A stretch of 64,000 nt of DNA from Pantoea cypripedii (GCF_002095535.1 NZ_MLJI01000002.1:951751-1015750); one strand, 5' to 3'; numbered from the stretch's first letter, positions 17,061 to 27,799 are shown. The notes: generated by a model not told the origin, from the letters alone. Numbers and translations: made by a program.

Positions 17061-19372
17061 AGAAGTTAATCATTGGTTTGATCGGCAACCCGAATACCGG
17101 CAAGACCACCTTATTTAACCAGCTTACCGGGGCACGGCAGCGGGTAGGTAACTGGGCGGGGGTGACGGTCGAACGCAAAGAAGGGCAGTTTTTTACCGCA
17201 GCTTCGGATGTGCATTTGATTGATTTACCGGGCACGCGCTCGCTCACCACCATTTCGGCGGATACCTCGATAGATGAAAGTATTGCCTGCCAGTACCTGT
17301 TTAACGACCAGGCCGATCTGGTGATCAATGTCGTGGATGCATCGAACCTGGAAAGTAACCTGTTTCTGACAGTGCAACTGCTGGAATTAGGTGTTCCCTG
17401 CATTATCGCGCTGAATATGCAGGATATTGCCGCCAGCCAGAATATCAGCATCGATATTGATGCGCTTTCCCGTCGACTGGGATGTCCGGTGGTATCCCTG
17501 ACGTCAACGCGCGGCGAAGGGATCGCCAGGCTCAAAGAAACTATCGACCATCACCACCACCAGGCACCGGTGAAATGGGTAGCGTATCCGGCCGGGATTG
17601 AAACCATGATCACCCGCCTGCGTGCCATGATATCGTCTGCTATCCCGGCACAAAAGCAGTACTGGCTGGCATTGCAGCTGCTGGAAGGGGATCTCAACAG
17701 TCAGAAAATCTGTCCGGAGGTGGTGCAACATCTGCCGGAGATAAGCAAAGAAGCCGGCGGCGATCCGGGTATGGTGATTGCCGATTACCGTTTTCGCGCG
17801 ATTACCGATCTCTGTTCCACCGTCAGCAATATCCACCAGTCAACGCCGGGCCACCTCACCGGCATGATCGATAAGGTGGTGCTTAACCGCTGGGCGGGGA
17901 TCCCGATATTCCTCGGGGTGATGTATCTGATGTTTGTGCTGTCGATCAATATTGGCGCGGCACTGCAACCGGTGTTTGATAGTGGCTCGGTCGCTGTGTT
18001 TATCCACGGTACGCAATGGCTCGGCTACACCTTCCATTTCCCCGACTGGTTAACGGTATTTCTGGCGCAGGGGATTGGTGCGGGTATCAATACGGTGCTG
18101 CCGATTATTCCCCAGATTGGCCTGATGTATCTTTTCCTGTCTTTTCTGGAAGATTCCGGTTACATGGCGCGCGCGGCTTTCGTGATGGACCGCCTGATGC
18201 AGGCATTGGGGTTACCGGGTAAATCGTTTGTGCCACTGATTGTCGGCTTTGGCTGCAATGTGCCGTCGGTGATGGGGGCGCGTACGCTGGATACGCCGCG
18301 CGAACGCCTGATTACGGTCTTGATCGCTCCTTTTATGTCCTGTGGTGCGCGTCTGGCCATCTTCGCCGTATTTGCTGCGGCATTTTTTGGTGCCCACAGT
18401 GCCAGCCTGGTGTTCTCGTTGTACGTGCTCGGCATCGCCGTGGCAATCATCACCGGGTTGATCCTGAAACATACGTTACTGCGTGGTGAAGCCTCACCTT
18501 TCATTATGGAGCTGCCGGTTTACCATCGTCCGCACCTGAAGAGCCTGCTGATTCAGACCTGGCAACGCCTGAAGATGTTCATTATCCGCGCGGGCCGGGT
18601 GATTATTCTTGTCAGTATGATTATCGGGGTGCTGAGCAGCTTCTCGTTTAACGGCAATACAGTGAATAACATCAATGACTCTGCGCTGGCAGCGACCAGC
18701 AAAGTGATTACGCCGATTCTGCAACCCATTGGGGTCACGGATGATAACTGGCAGGCCACGGTGGGGCTGGTGACGGGCATCATGGCAAAAGAGGTGGTGG
18801 TAGGGACCTTAAACAGCCTGTACACCGGTGAAGATGTGCAAAGTGGTGGGTTCAACCCTGAGGAATTTAATCTGCTCACGGAACTGACAGGATCGCTAAC
18901 CGCCACCTGGGAAGGGCTGAAAGCCGCAGTGAGTCTGGGGGCGTTAGCCAACCCGATTGAAGCCAGCAAAGGGGATGGTGAGATGGCTGCCGGACAGATG
19001 GGGGTGATGAGTGCGAAATTTGGCAGCGTTTTTGCCGCCTACAGCTACCTGATATTCGTGCTGTTGTATGTGCCCTGTGTCTCGGTCATGGGGGCGATAG
19101 CGCGTGAAGCGGGCAGAAACTGGATGCTGTTCTCTTTCTTCTGGGGTCTGAATGTGGCGTTTTCCATCGCAACCCTGTTTTATCAGAGCGTGACCTTTAG
19201 TGCGCATCCGGCCTATAGCGCAATCTGCCTGTTCAGTGTCGTGATCGTGAATGTGTTGCTTATTGCGTTACTGCGTAAATGGGGTAAACGCATCAAAGAG
19301 CACCGTCTCAATATTCCGGTAGCGGAAAATGGTACGGGGTGTGCTGGCTGCAAAGGCTGTTGCAATAGTTAA
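17057..19372 (+). CDS. feoB: Ferrous iron transporter FeoB
   Basis: 771 residues, full enterobacterial length. An N-terminal G-protein domain (GLIGNPNTGKTTLFNQLTGA as G1, then LIDLPGTRS as G3 and ALNMQD as G4) is followed by the helical regulatory domain and the membrane domain with two Gate motifs (for example FVPLIVGFGCNVPSVMGART). The protein ends in a cysteine-rich GTGCAGCKGCCNS tail. It imports Fe(II) across the inner membrane, mainly under low oxygen. No feoC follows; the next features are a hairpin and a TA pair. Confidence 0.97.
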   Translation: MKKLIIGLIGNPNTGKTTLFNQLTGARQRVGNWAGVTVERKEGQFFTAASDVHLIDLPGTRSLTTISADTSIDESIACQYLFNDQADLVINVVDASNLESNLFLTVQLLELGVPCIIALNMQDIAASQNISIDIDALSRRLGCPVVSLTSTRGEGIARLKETIDHHHHQAPVKWVAYPAGIETMITRLRAMISSAIPAQKQYWLALQLLEGDLNSQKICPEVVQHLPEISKEAGGDPGMVIADYRFRAITDLCSTVSNIHQSTPGHLTGMIDKVVLNRWAGIPIFLGVMYLMFVLSINIGAALQPVFDSGSVAVFIHGTQWLGYTFHFPDWLTVFLAQGIGAGINTVLPIIPQIGLMYLFLSFLEDSGYMARAAFVMDRLMQALGLPGKSFVPLIVGFGCNVPSVMGARTLDTPRERLITVLIAPFMSCGARLAIFAVFAAAFFGAHSASLVFSLYVLGIAVAIITGLILKHTLLRGEASPFIMELPVYHRPHLKSLLIQTWQRLKMFIIRAGRVIILVSMIIGVLSSFSFNGNTVNNINDSALAATSKVITPILQPIGVTDDNWQATVGLVTGIMAKEVVVGTLNSLYTGEDVQSGGFNPEEFNLLTELTGSLTATWEGLKAAVSLGALANPIEASKGDGEMAAGQMGVMSAKFGSVFAAYSYLIFVLLYVPCVSVMGAIAREAGRNWMLFSFFWGLNVAFSIATLFYQSVTFSAHPAYSAICLFSVVIVNVLLIALLRKWGKRIKEHRLNIPVAENGTGCAGCKGCCNS

Positions 19373-19381
19373 CATTCAGGC

Positions 19382-19419
19382 GCAACACCTGTCAGAGATA
19401 GAATGACGGCAGGTGTTGC
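19382..19419 (+). terminator. Inverted repeat after feoB
   Basis: GCAACACCTG at 19382 and CAGGTGTTGC ending at 19419 form a perfect 10-bp stem around an 18-base spacer that can pair further. It starts 10 bp after the feoB stop. A U-run is lacking. Confidence 0.5.
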
Positions 19420-19605
19420 CAGAGGCAGGTTAGGTGTGTGTGATTCATTGACATCGTTTCACTATATGGACGGAATAGACAAAAGTGGATTGTTGGTGAT
19501 GGGTGATATTTGCGAACAGAAGAGTCAGATTTTCATCTACCTTACAGTTTAAAGATGTATTATTCGGGTAAGTGTTTGAATACAGAATGTTAAGGAGCGA
19601 AAGTT

Positions 19606-19896
19606 ATGCGACCATCGATTGCTCTCAACATGCAGCGTGGTGCTGTACTGGCAACGGTAAACCGCTATCGTACCGCTAATCCTCGGGTTTTTGGTTCTGT
19701 ACTGCATGGGACTGATAAAGATGGCAGCGACCTTGATCTGCTAGTCGATGCGCTTCCGGGAGCCACCTTGCTGGACTTAGGTGATTTGGAAGATGAACTG
19801 AAATCACTTCTGGGTATAGAAGTCGATTTACTGACGCCGGGTGACTTACCACCGAAATTTCGGGCGAAAGTTCTGGCTGAGGCCCGCCCTATATGA
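19606..19896 (+). CDS. mntA: MntA-type nucleotidyltransferase antitoxin
   Basis: 96 residues with the minimal nucleotidyltransferase signature: NPRVFGSVLHGTDKDGSDLDLLVD supplies GS-(10)-DxD, and a third acid comes from GIEVDLLTPGD. In MntA/HepT pairs this enzyme adds AMP to a tyrosine of the HEPN toxin and neutralises it. It overlaps the following HEPN gene by four bases (ATGA). The antitoxin looks intact although the toxin has a stop codon. Confidence 0.9.
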   Translation: MRPSIALNMQRGAVLATVNRYRTANPRVFGSVLHGTDKDGSDLDLLVDALPGATLLDLGDLEDELKSLLGIEVDLLTPGDLPPKFRAKVLAEARPI

Positions 19897-20261
19897 GTGA
19901 GAACCGTTTACCTGATTATATTGAGCATATCCAGCAAGCAGCGTCAGATGCTATCAGCTTTGTTGAAGGCTTAACAAAGGACGATTTTCTGGTGGATAAA
20001 TGAAGCCAGCAAGCAGTCATTATGAGTCTTATTATCGTCGGAGAGGCTTCCACCAAGGTCATGGATGGCTATGTGGATTTCACCCAAAAGCACTCGGAAA
20101 TTCCATGGCGTAGTATGCGCAATCGCATGGCTCATGGGTATTTTGACATAAACCTTGATGTGGTGTGGGACACCGTGAGGGAATGGTTGCCAACGTTGTT
20201 GCGTCAACTGCCAATAGTGCTTGAGGATGCTGAAAATGGAGATGCTGGTTCCTTAGAATAA
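19893..20261 (+). pseudogene. hepT: HepT-type HEPN toxin with an in-frame stop codon
   Basis: Reading from ATG 19893 gives MSENRLPDYIEHIQQAASDA to FLVDK, then TGA at 20001-20003, and the same frame continues QQAVIMSLIIVGEASTKVMDGY, WRSMRNRMAHGYFDINLDVV to a stop at 20261. The second part contains the HEPN RNase motif R-x4-H-x-Y (RNRMAHGY). Relatives have CGA or a similar arginine codon where TGA stands, so a single C-to-T change explains it. No base is missing. An internal ATG at 20022 could start a fragment, but it lacks the first helix. Confidence 0.85.
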
Positions 20262-20387
20262 TGTTTTGATCCCATCATTCGATTGTGCAACCAATTTATT
20301 TACGCCTAAATAGTGATGTTCCCATCGCAATAAACAGGGCCCCGACAAGATGGATGCGGCAAACTTGCAGGGGCAATAACGGAATAT

Positions 20388-21341
20388 TTATAGATACTTT
20401 GTCAGCAGCGCCTCAAGACTATTTTGGTCAATGGCAAACAGGCGGATGCCTTCGGCAAGTTTTTCGACTGCCATCGCATCCTGATTGTGCGCCCAGTAAA
20501 ACTCCGCTTCGCTGATGGCAGCGGGTCTGGACTGAATCTCGCCGTCGTAGTCCAGCGGGGCAGGAACAGCCGCTTCGCTTTGTTGTAGCTGCGCCAGTAG
20601 ATTGGGAGAAACCGTCAGGCGATCGCAGCCGTTCAGCGCCAGCACCTGTTGCGGGGTGCGGAAGCTGGCTCCCATCACCACCGTCTGGTAGCCATGCCTT
20701 TTGTAGAAATGGTATATAGTGCGTACTGACTCAACCCCAGGATCGTTGTCGACGGTAAAGACGGTGTCCGGTTGGTTCTTTTTGTACCAGTCATAGATAC
20801 GTCCGACAAAAGGCGAGATCAGGAAAACGCCAGCATCGGCACAGGCCCGGGCCTGTGCGAAGGAGAACAGCAGCGTCAGATTACAATTGATGCCTTCTGT
20901 TTCCAGCACTTCGGCGGCACGAATTCCCTGCCAGGTGGCAGCCAGCTTGATCAGAACACGGTCTTTGGTGACACCTCTTTCTTCATAGAGGGCGATCAGT
21001 TCCCGCGCTTTATGAATGCTGGCTTCGGTGTCAAAAGAGAGCCGTGCATCAACTTCGGTTGAAATACGTCCCGGCACGCTTTGCAGGATCAGCGCACCAA
21101 TGCTGACAGCCAGATAATCGGCGATCGCTGAGGGGAGAACCTCTTTGCCAGCCTGGCGCGTCTTTACCGCCGCAACCGCATCTTTAATCAGCGGTTGGTA
21201 TTGCGGCAGCTGCGCTGCTTTATAAATTAATGACGGGTTGGTGGTGGCATCTTCGGGTTGATAAGCCAGAATGCTGTCAATATCCCCACTGTCAGCGACA
21301 ATAATGGTCCGCTGCTTTAATTGCTCAAGCTGGTTCACCAT
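20388..21341 (-). CDS. Transaldolase (TalB type)
   Basis: 317 residues, the length of enterobacterial TalB. Motifs: [14 protein letters not shown] near residue 33, the Schiff-base lysine in [20 protein letters not shown] near 132, and [30 protein letters not shown] use the ATG at 21341 ([13 protein letters not shown]) since GAGGTAAAG precedes it; the longer frame adds 20 unrelated residues. It links sedoheptulose-7-P and glyceraldehyde-3-P to erythrose-4-P and fructose-6-P in the cytoplasm. It closes the first PTS operon, so this is a pathway-dedicated copy and not the housekeeping enzyme. Confidence 0.93.
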   Translation of the reverse strand: MVNQLEQLKQRTIIVADSGDIDSILAYQPEDATTNPSLIYKAAQLPQYQPLIKDAVAAVKTRQAGKEVLPSAIADYLAVSIGALILQSVPGRISTEVDARLSFDTEASIHKARELIALYEERGVTKDRVLIKLAATWQGIRAAEVLETEGINCNLTLLFSFAQARACADAGVFLISPFVGRIYDWYKKNQPDTVFTVDNDPGVESVRTIYHFYKRHGYQTVVMGASFRTPQQVLALNGCDRLTVSPNLLAQLQQSEAAVPAPLDYDGEIQSRPAAISEAEFYWAHNQDAMAVEKLAEGIRLFAIDQNSLEALLTKYL

Positions 21342-21413
21342 CTTTACCTCGGTAATGTGTTTAGCCGGATAACCAGGAGCATCCTGCTCCCGGTTATTCA
21401 TTGCATCAAAAGA

Positions 21414-22667
21414 TTATTTTGCGTGAGCAACACGCGAGGTCAGACCCGGCATATTGAAGCATTCCGCTTCATTCTGGATCATGTCCTTAATTTTGTTCAC
21501 CACATAACGCTCAGGCTCCACACCAAAGGAACGCAAATTGGCGAACAGGGTTTTCATCTCTTTCACGACATCCGGTTTTTCGTAATTATAATGGCCGCTA
21601 AGTTCAAGAATTTCTTTCAGCAATGCTGGCTCATTAAAAATCTGTTCTTCTGACTTATTTTTATACTCATCGGTCATCCATTTCTCCCATTTGTGGCTCA
21701 GCACGCACTCACGGGTCAGCACATTTTTAAGATTAGAAGCGGACTGAATAAAACCTTTGGCCGCCAGGTCTTTTTCCACTTCGGCCAGTTTGAGGTAGGC
21801 GCGGGTTTCGATGGTGCCATACGCCGGGGCGACGTTCATCGCGGTGATGCCCAGACCCGGGTGTTTCAGCAGGATGTCATCCGGCAGGTAGTCGCCGTTA
21901 TGCTCTTTTAAACCCACACCGTAGCGGGTACTGATCGCCGAGAGTTCAGCTGATTGTGTATCGTTGAAATGTCCGACATTCTTTGTCAGGCGCGTCAACG
22001 TACCGGTCTGGCCGACGATAAATAACGGTTGCGGTAAGTCTGCGGCCAGCAGACGTTTGTTGAGTTCAACAATAAAGCCTTCATACGCGCTGATATCGGT
22101 CAGGCCGCCATTGGTTTCTTCGGTGCCGACTTCATAGAAGAACTCTTTCAGGTTATTCGCCTTACGGTATTCTTCACAGAAGCGAATCAGTTCCACGGTG
22201 CGGCTCAGCACCAGTTCGATATCAATCACTTTGCCGACGACATACGGATCTTTGGTCGGGTCAATGTGCAACAGGTCGAAACCGGCATCCATATCAATCT
22301 GATAGGAGCGGCGCGCCAGTTCCATGGCTTCTGCTTCCGGAATATGGTCTTTACGTTCTTTGTCACGCTGCCAGGGGCCACCGTGGTCACGACAGAGGAA
22401 ATAGTCGCCATCGAAACCGACTTTTTCTGCCATCGCTTTTAAATCTGCCGCAAAGCGGAACTGATCCCAGTTATTGACGTAACCCGCACCAAATTCATCG
22501 GCATCAACCTGATTACGGCTGGCAATAAACATCAAAGGCAGATCTTTTTCTTTACCCAGTTCAAAGCACGCCTGAATAAGCGCAGGTGACATGGGGCCGA
22601 TACCCAACATGGTTGATTTTCCACCGTTAACAATATAATCGACGTACTGTTTCATGGTATTTTTCAT
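21414..22667 (-). CDS. GatZ/KbaZ-like sugar-phosphate protein
   Basis: 417 residues. GIGPMSPALIQACFELGKEK, FIASRNQVDADEFGAGYV, CRDHGGPWQRD, FDLLHIDPTKDP and FFYEVGTEETNGG mark the GatZ/KbaZ family (class II tagatose-bisphosphate aldolase non-catalytic subunit type). It is a distant member, and no catalytic GatY/KbaY partner is encoded in the cluster, so it probably acts alone; relatives have been shown to be tagatose-6-phosphate 4-epimerases. A role in converting the phosphorylated PTS sugar to fructose-6-P would fit, but that is inference. The start has AAGGAGTTATT upstream. It is nine bases from the IIC stop codon, in one operon. Confidence 0.8.
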   Translation of the reverse strand: MKNTMKQYVDYIVNGGKSTMLGIGPMSPALIQACFELGKEKDLPLMFIASRNQVDADEFGAGYVNNWDQFRFAADLKAMAEKVGFDGDYFLCRDHGGPWQRDKERKDHIPEAEAMELARRSYQIDMDAGFDLLHIDPTKDPYVVGKVIDIELVLSRTVELIRFCEEYRKANNLKEFFYEVGTEETNGGLTDISAYEGFIVELNKRLLAADLPQPLFIVGQTGTLTRLTKNVGHFNDTQSAELSAISTRYGVGLKEHNGDYLPDDILLKHPGLGITAMNVAPAYGTIETRAYLKLAEVEKDLAAKGFIQSASNLKNVLTRECVLSHKWEKWMTDEYKNKSEEQIFNEPALLKEILELSGHYNYEKPDVVKEMKTLFANLRSFGVEPERYVVNKIKDMIQNEAECFNMPGLTSRVAHAK

Positions 22668-22676
22668 AATAACTCC

Positions 22677-23780
22677 TTACGCTTTATTTAAATCAGAAGT
22701 GACAGGTTTTTTAGCGGGTTCTTTTTTAACGACTTCGCTAATATTGGGTCGCAGAATATGCAGGCATACAGCCGTAACAATGACGCCGATGGCCATATCA
22801 ATGACGTACCACATCGCACCTTTATTCACGCCAGCAATGGCAATTAAGCCACCGTGCGGCACCATAGATTCAACGCCATGAATCATCGCCAGACCGGCAC
22901 CTACGGCGCTGCCAATAATGATTGAGGGGAGAACGGTTTTAAGGTTTTTAACGGCAAAAGGAATGGCACCTTCGGTGATACCAATTAAGCCCATAAACGC
23001 GGCGGAGGTACCCATGCGTCTTTCATCTTCCGCCCATTTACGGCGCGAGATTAACGTCGAGAGCGCAATACCCAGCGGCGGAATAGCGCAGGCGATACGG
23101 TAGGCTCCGTTCGGGCCATATATTCCTTCAGCCATCAACGCCAGGGTAAATGCCGTCGCGGTTTTATTCACCGGTCCGCCCATATCAAAGGCAGCCATTG
23201 CTCCGAGAATTAAACCGAGAACCAGGCCGCTGCCACCCTGCATATTCGACAACATGGCCACCAGCCATTTCATCGCCATACCGATGGGGCCAATCAGCAC
23301 GTACAAATAAAGCATGCCGACCAGGCAGCTGGTAACGATAGGGATAATCAGGATCGGCATCACTGGCATCAGCACTTTGCCGACCTTCCAGGTCTTGACC
23401 CATTTCGCGACGTAGCCACTCAGGATGCCGAGCAGCATCGCACCGAGAAAGCCGGTGACCACATGCGCTTCGCCGAGCGGTGTGGCGGCCATAAATCCGG
23501 TGACTAAGCCGGGCGTCAGGCCTGGTTTGCCAGCAATGGAATAGGCGATATAGGCGGCGAGCACCGGGATCATCATGCCCAGCCCGGCGCTCCCGATGGC
23601 TCCAAGGTTTAGCAGGAATGGATTGGTGACCACAATGCCTTTGCCCGGCGTGGGTTCTCCACCCACCAGCGACAGCGCCAGGCAGATCCCGCCGACCACC
23701 ACCACCGGCATCATATAAGACACCCCGGTGCTGAAGGCTTTGACTAAATCATCCTTAATGGTTTTCATCGTATCCGACAT
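22677..23780 (-). CDS. PTS fructose-type EIIC permease (system 1)
   Basis: About 367 residues with many hydrophobic segments: STGVSYMMPVVVVGGICLAL, GFMAA, GFLGAMLLGILSGYV, DMGGPVNKTATAFTLALMAEGIYGP, and IGITEGAIPFAVKN (the GITEGAIPF motif binds the sugar in the fructose/mannitol IIC fold). I choose ATG 23780 because GGGAGGAATAAAA precedes it. It transports and phosphorylates the sugar with the separate IIB below. The sugar is unknown; the family handles fructose, 2-O-mannosylglycerate and related ketoses. Confidence 0.92.
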   Translation of the reverse strand: MSDTMKTIKDDLVKAFSTGVSYMMPVVVVGGICLALSLVGGEPTPGKGIVVTNPFLLNLGAIGSAGLGMMIPVLAAYIAYSIAGKPGLTPGLVTGFMAATPLGEAHVVTGFLGAMLLGILSGYVAKWVKTWKVGKVLMPVMPILIIPIVTSCLVGMLYLYVLIGPIGMAMKWLVAMLSNMQGGSGLVLGLILGAMAAFDMGGPVNKTATAFTLALMAEGIYGPNGAYRIACAIPPLGIALSTLISRRKWAEDERRMGTSAAFMGLIGITEGAIPFAVKNLKTVLPSIIIGSAVGAGLAMIHGVESMVPHGGLIAIAGVNKGAMWYVIDMAIGVIVTAVCLHILRPNISEVVKKEPAKKPVTSDLNKA

Positions 23781-23936
23781 TTTTATTCCTCCCGATCTCC
23801 GCGATCGCAGTGCTATGGCCGAATAAATCCGCAGGCATAATTGCCTGAACACAGAAATAACGGAGGTCACAGAAATTTATTTAACGTTGTTATGCACGTT
23901 GGTTTCTGCGAAAAATAAACGCAATTTTACGCAGGG

Positions 23937-24257
23937 TTATTGTGCAAGCTGTTCGGCTTTATTAATGATCGCCGCCGGATTACGAATGACCTCAGCCGGG
24001 TTTAATGAAATAATCCGGCCTGCGTCTTCTTTTTCTTCAAAGCGCTCCACGCCCTCAATACCGATGGCGACGGCCATAATCACCACATCCGCTTCGGCGA
24101 TGTCTTCTTCGCTTAATTCATTTTCAATTCCCATGCCGCCCTGGGTTTCGACTTTTACGTCATAACCTCTTTTTTTGCATTCCTGTTCAATGGCTTCCTG
24201 TGCCATATAGGTATGTGCGATGCCTGTAATGCATGCTGCGACTCCGACGATTTTCAT
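23937..24257 (-). CDS. PTS fructose-type EIIB (system 1)
   Basis: 106 residues. KIVGVAACITGIAHTYMAQE holds the phosphocysteine (C9 or so) in the CxTGxAHT motif, and VKVETQGGMG follows, both diagnostic of fructose-type IIB. The ATG at 24257 sits seven bases after CCAGGAG; a GTG directly before it opens the frame. It passes phosphate from the IIA domain to the sugar. It lies in the operon between the fused FPr gene and IIC. Confidence 0.93.
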   Translation of the reverse strand: MKIVGVAACITGIAHTYMAQEAIEQECKKRGYDVKVETQGGMGIENELSEEDIAEADVVIMAVAIGIEGVERFEEKEDAGRIISLNPAEVIRNPAAIINKAEQLAQ

Positions 24258-24321
24258 CACTGACTCCTGGTCTTTTATTTATTTGGCTGATTATTTAAAG
24301 TGTTATTGCGTGGTCCTGACT

Positions 24322-26831
24322 TTATACATCTAATGTTTTGGTCATCAGGTTGTAGAGTACGCTGACGTTATCGGCGCGTTTTATTTCATTGCGAAACTCC
24401 TCTTTCATCAGTTTTCTGGCAAGGATGGAGAAATACTTCATATGTTGATTAGGGTCGGCAGATTTATTCACCGTCAGCATAAAGACCGTCTCAACTTGCT
24501 GGTCGCCCCAGATAATGGGTTTGGCAAGGGTCGCCATGCTGATGGTTGAATAGCGGATATGATTGGATTTGGTGTGCGGGATGGCAAAACCATAGCCGAC
24601 AGCGGTGGAGAAGGAATCTTCCCTTATCCAGATATCGTCACATAATGGTTCCCGGTTATCGGTGCGATGGTGCAGCCACAGATTATCGGTCATCATTTTG
24701 ATGACCTCATTTTTATCGCTGGCCTGCAAACCGCAGAGCATAAATTCCGGCGCCAGGATCGGCTTGCTGCTGACCTGTTTGACATCGGGAGCCTGCAACG
24801 CCGCTTTGACCTCAGCCGAACGTTTGAGCGTGACGGCATGCTGCGCCAGTTGCTGGCATTTCGCGAAGTTCAGCTCACGCAACGCATGCTTGACGCCGGG
24901 AATGGCGGTACCGCTCATGCTGAGTTCGTCAAAACCCATGCCGGTGAACAGCGGCAGGAAATCCGGGCTGGCTCCCAGCTCGCCGCAGATGCCAATCCAT
25001 TTACCGGCACGATGTACCTCTTCGGCAGCGAACTGCATGGCACGTAAGAAGGAGGGGGCGTAGTTGTCGTACACATCCGCCACCTGGGAATTGCCGCGAT
25101 CGGCGGCGAAGAAATACTGGGTCAGGTCATTGCTGCCGACGCTGAAAAAGTCGGCGTAGGCAGCGATTTCAGGAATGGCGAAGATAACCGAAGGCACTTC
25201 CAGCATCACGCCTAATTCGATGCCATCGTGTAAGGCAACCCGGCGTTATCCATCTCCTGCATCACCGCAGACAGCACCTCACGACACCAGATCACCTCAT
25301 CAACGTTCGAGATCATCGGAATCATGATTTTGGCCGGTCCATGTGCGGAGGCGGTCAGAATTGCTTTCAGCTGCATGCTGAACAAATCCCGGTAAAGCCG
25401 ATATGTGCGTACCGCGCGGAAGCCAAGAAAGGGATTCTTTTCGTCACCCATATTCAGGTAATCCACCGGTTTATCACCGCCGATATCGAAGGTACGAAAG
25501 ATCACTGGTTTGCCCGCTGCGCACGCCATGACAGCGGTGTAAAGCGCGGCCAGCTCGGCATAATCAGGCGGGGTGGCGCGGTCCATAAACGACATTTCGG
25601 TACGAAACAGACCGACGCCTGCTGCGCCATTGTCAAACGCGGCAGCCGCTTCTGCCAGGCTGGCGATATTGGCAGCGATCTCGATACCATGCCCGTCTGC
25701 GGTGACGGCGGGTTGGTGGACATTTGCCAGCATCTGCTGCTGCATTTGCTGCTGTACGGCAATCTCATGACGATAATATCGCAGTACCCGTGCGTCAGGG
25801 GCGGTGATCAGAATGCCCGGATTACCGTCAATAATAATATCCTGCTGCGGATCAAGGTTCAGCGCGGAAAAGTTGATATCTGTCAGCGTGGGAATACCCA
25901 GTGAACGCGCGAGGATGGCGGTATGCGAGGTTTTACCTGTTGAGGATAATACCAGGCCAGCCAGCCAATCTTTGTTGATGCCGAGAAATTTGCTTGGGGT
26001 CAGATTGTCGGCCAGAATAATCGACGGCTCTGACAGTTCCAGGTTATTTTGTGGTAACGCGTTAGCACCATACAGCGTCATCAATAACTGGCTGGTAATA
26101 TCTAATACATCGAGGGTTCTTTCTTTAATATATTTGCTCGATGAGCGGTTAAGTATTTCACAGAACTCTATCGCGGCAAGTGTAATCGCTGACCATGCAT
26201 TGTTGCCGTTTTCGATAAAGCCGGTGATGGCGCTCTGGAAAGCGGCATCGGTGATAATCGATAAATGCGCCTGAATAATCTCGTGCTCAACACCGCTGCT
26301 CATCTCCAGAGCCGCAATTTTCTCATTTTTCAGGATTTCCAGACCGGTAATCACCGACTCTTTTTCCTGTGCAGCGGTGCGTTGCTGTGCCGGGCTACGT
26401 GCCAGTATCTCCTGCAACGTCAGGCTCTGGATAACCACCGGTCTGGCGATCGCCACACCGCCGCTGATGCGTGATCCCTGGATAAAACTCAGTTGTGTTT
26501 CCCGCAGGGAACGTGGCAGATAACCTGCTGGCGCTGCGGGTTCTTCTTCCTGCGTCATTTCAAAAGACGGCAGTTTTTCCAGTAAGGCCGACAGCTGATT
26601 TGCGGCGTCGTGTGCATCTTCACCGCAGAGGGTAATTTCACAGCGATCATTGAATAAGGTATCGGTGGCGACCAGCGAAAGGGCGCTCTTTGCACTGCCT
26701 TCGAGGCCGGTACGGATATTTTTCCAGCGCACATTAGATTGAAAGGAATTACAAAGACGTTCGATGTGGCCTGCTGGTCTGGCATGAATTCCGTCCTTAA
26801 GCTCACATTGATAGCTTATTAATTCTGACAT
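24322..26831 (-). pseudogene. Fused HPr-EI-EIIA PTS protein (system 1), frameshifted
   Basis: From ATG 26831 (GGAGTGG upstream) the frame gives HPr (KDGIHARPAGHIERLC, phospho-His near 16), the EI region with STGKTSHTAILARSLGIP and the phosphoenolpyruvate domain (GLFRTEMSFMDRA, FRTFDIGGDKP), then stops early after DNAGLPYTMASN at about 25212. The downstream frame continues MLEVPSVIFAIPEIAAYADFFSVGSND, the rest of EI, and EIIA with VGYGFAIPHTKSNHIRYSTI. One missing A near 25228 (TTACACGATGG for TTACAACGATGG) restores YNDGIELGVMLEV. The repaired protein is about 836 residues, like its intact paralogue at 32869-35382. It may be a base-calling error. Confidence 0.9.
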
Positions 26832-26920
26832 AACCACTCCCAATAAATAGCTAAGAGAAACGCTGTTAAATTTTTCCAGGCAGATGTGACACTCTGCGTT
26901 CGATGTTTAATATCCTTCCG

Positions 26921-27004
26921 CGTTTGCCCGGAGGATTGAATAGAAAAAATGTGTCCTTTACTTGAAAAAAGGTTTCCTTTTTTTATTTTGTGAACCTTGT
27001 CATA
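26921..27004 (-). promoter_or_regulatory. Promoter boxes of PTS operon 1 (AraC-type box and CRP-like box)
   Basis: CGTTTGCCCGGAG (26921-26933) and TGTGAACCTTGTCATA (26989-27004) have close counterparts with the same 68-bp spacing upstream of the second PTS operon. TGTGA-N6-TCATA resembles a CRP site. The segment also lies upstream of the divergent HAD-transketolase operon and may serve both. Confidence 0.55.
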
Positions 27005-27131
27005 AATTAATGACGGCTGCGAGAGGTGGTGCCGGAATTGCTATTAAAGTTTCATTTTTACTCTTTAATGCCTGGCGGAGAGAGGAGTAAATAATAGGCA
27101 TATCTCTTTAATTCCCCTGATGGTGAGTAAT

Positions 27132-27785
27132 ATGCATTTTCGTGGGCTGTTATTTGATTTGGATGGGACCTTAGTCAACTCACTGGATTTCGTCGAAGCG
27201 TCGTGGAGTGCCTGGGCAAATAGAAAAGGCTTTAACGCCGGGGAAGTACGTAATTATCTGCATGGCAAACCGGCCATCAGCACGCTGCGTCATTTTATGC
27301 CGGACGCCAGCGAGGCGACGATCGGGCAGGAATTCCTGGCGCTGGAGGATTATGAAGCTCGCAACACCGAGGGGATTACCCCGGTTGCTGGCGCCGCCGA
27401 ATTCCTCACCCGGCTCAACGCGCTTAACGTTCCCTGGGGAATTGTCACCTCAGGCTCGTTGCGGGTCGCTTCTGCACGTATTCACCAGGCCGGTTTTCCG
27501 TTTCCTGGCGTGCTGGTGACCAGTGAGGATATTCAGCACGGTAAACCCCATCCGGAACCATTCCTTAAAGGTGCGCAGAAACTCAAAGTATCCCCGTCCG
27601 GGTGTATCGCCTTTGAAGATTCGGAGGCGGGACTGCGCTCAGCCAGTGCGGCGGGGAGTGTGGTGGTAGAGGTTCTGACGTCACAATCGACCGTCCATGA
27701 TATTGAGGCTTACGCCACCATCCGCCATTACCTCGACCTCGCTGTGACGCATCAGCGTGGTGCCGATTTTTCTCTCAGGTTTTAA
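27132..27785 (+). CDS. HAD-family sugar phosphatase
   Basis: 217 residues: [20 protein letters not shown] (motif I with both aspartates), [16 protein letters not shown] (motif II, TS), [16 protein letters not shown] (motif III lysine) and [18 protein letters not shown] (motif IV), a standard HAD phosphatase close to the YfbT/HxpA sugar-phosphatase group. ATG 27132 follows GGTGAG and is preferred to ATG 27120. It heads a plus-strand operon with transketolase and a PHP phosphatase. A likely job is to release phosphate from excess or misrouted sugar phosphates of the PTS pathway. Confidence 0.88.
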   Translation: MHFRGLLFDLDGTLVNSLDFVEASWSAWANRKGFNAGEVRNYLHGKPAISTLRHFMPDASEATIGQEFLALEDYEARNTEGITPVAGAAEFLTRLNALNVPWGIVTSGSLRVASARIHQAGFPFPGVLVTSEDIQHGKPHPEPFLKGAQKLKVSPSGCIAFEDSEAGLRSASAAGSVVVEVLTSQSTVHDIEAYATIRHYLDLAVTHQRGADFSLRF

Positions 27786-27799
27786 CCACGGAGTTTGAA

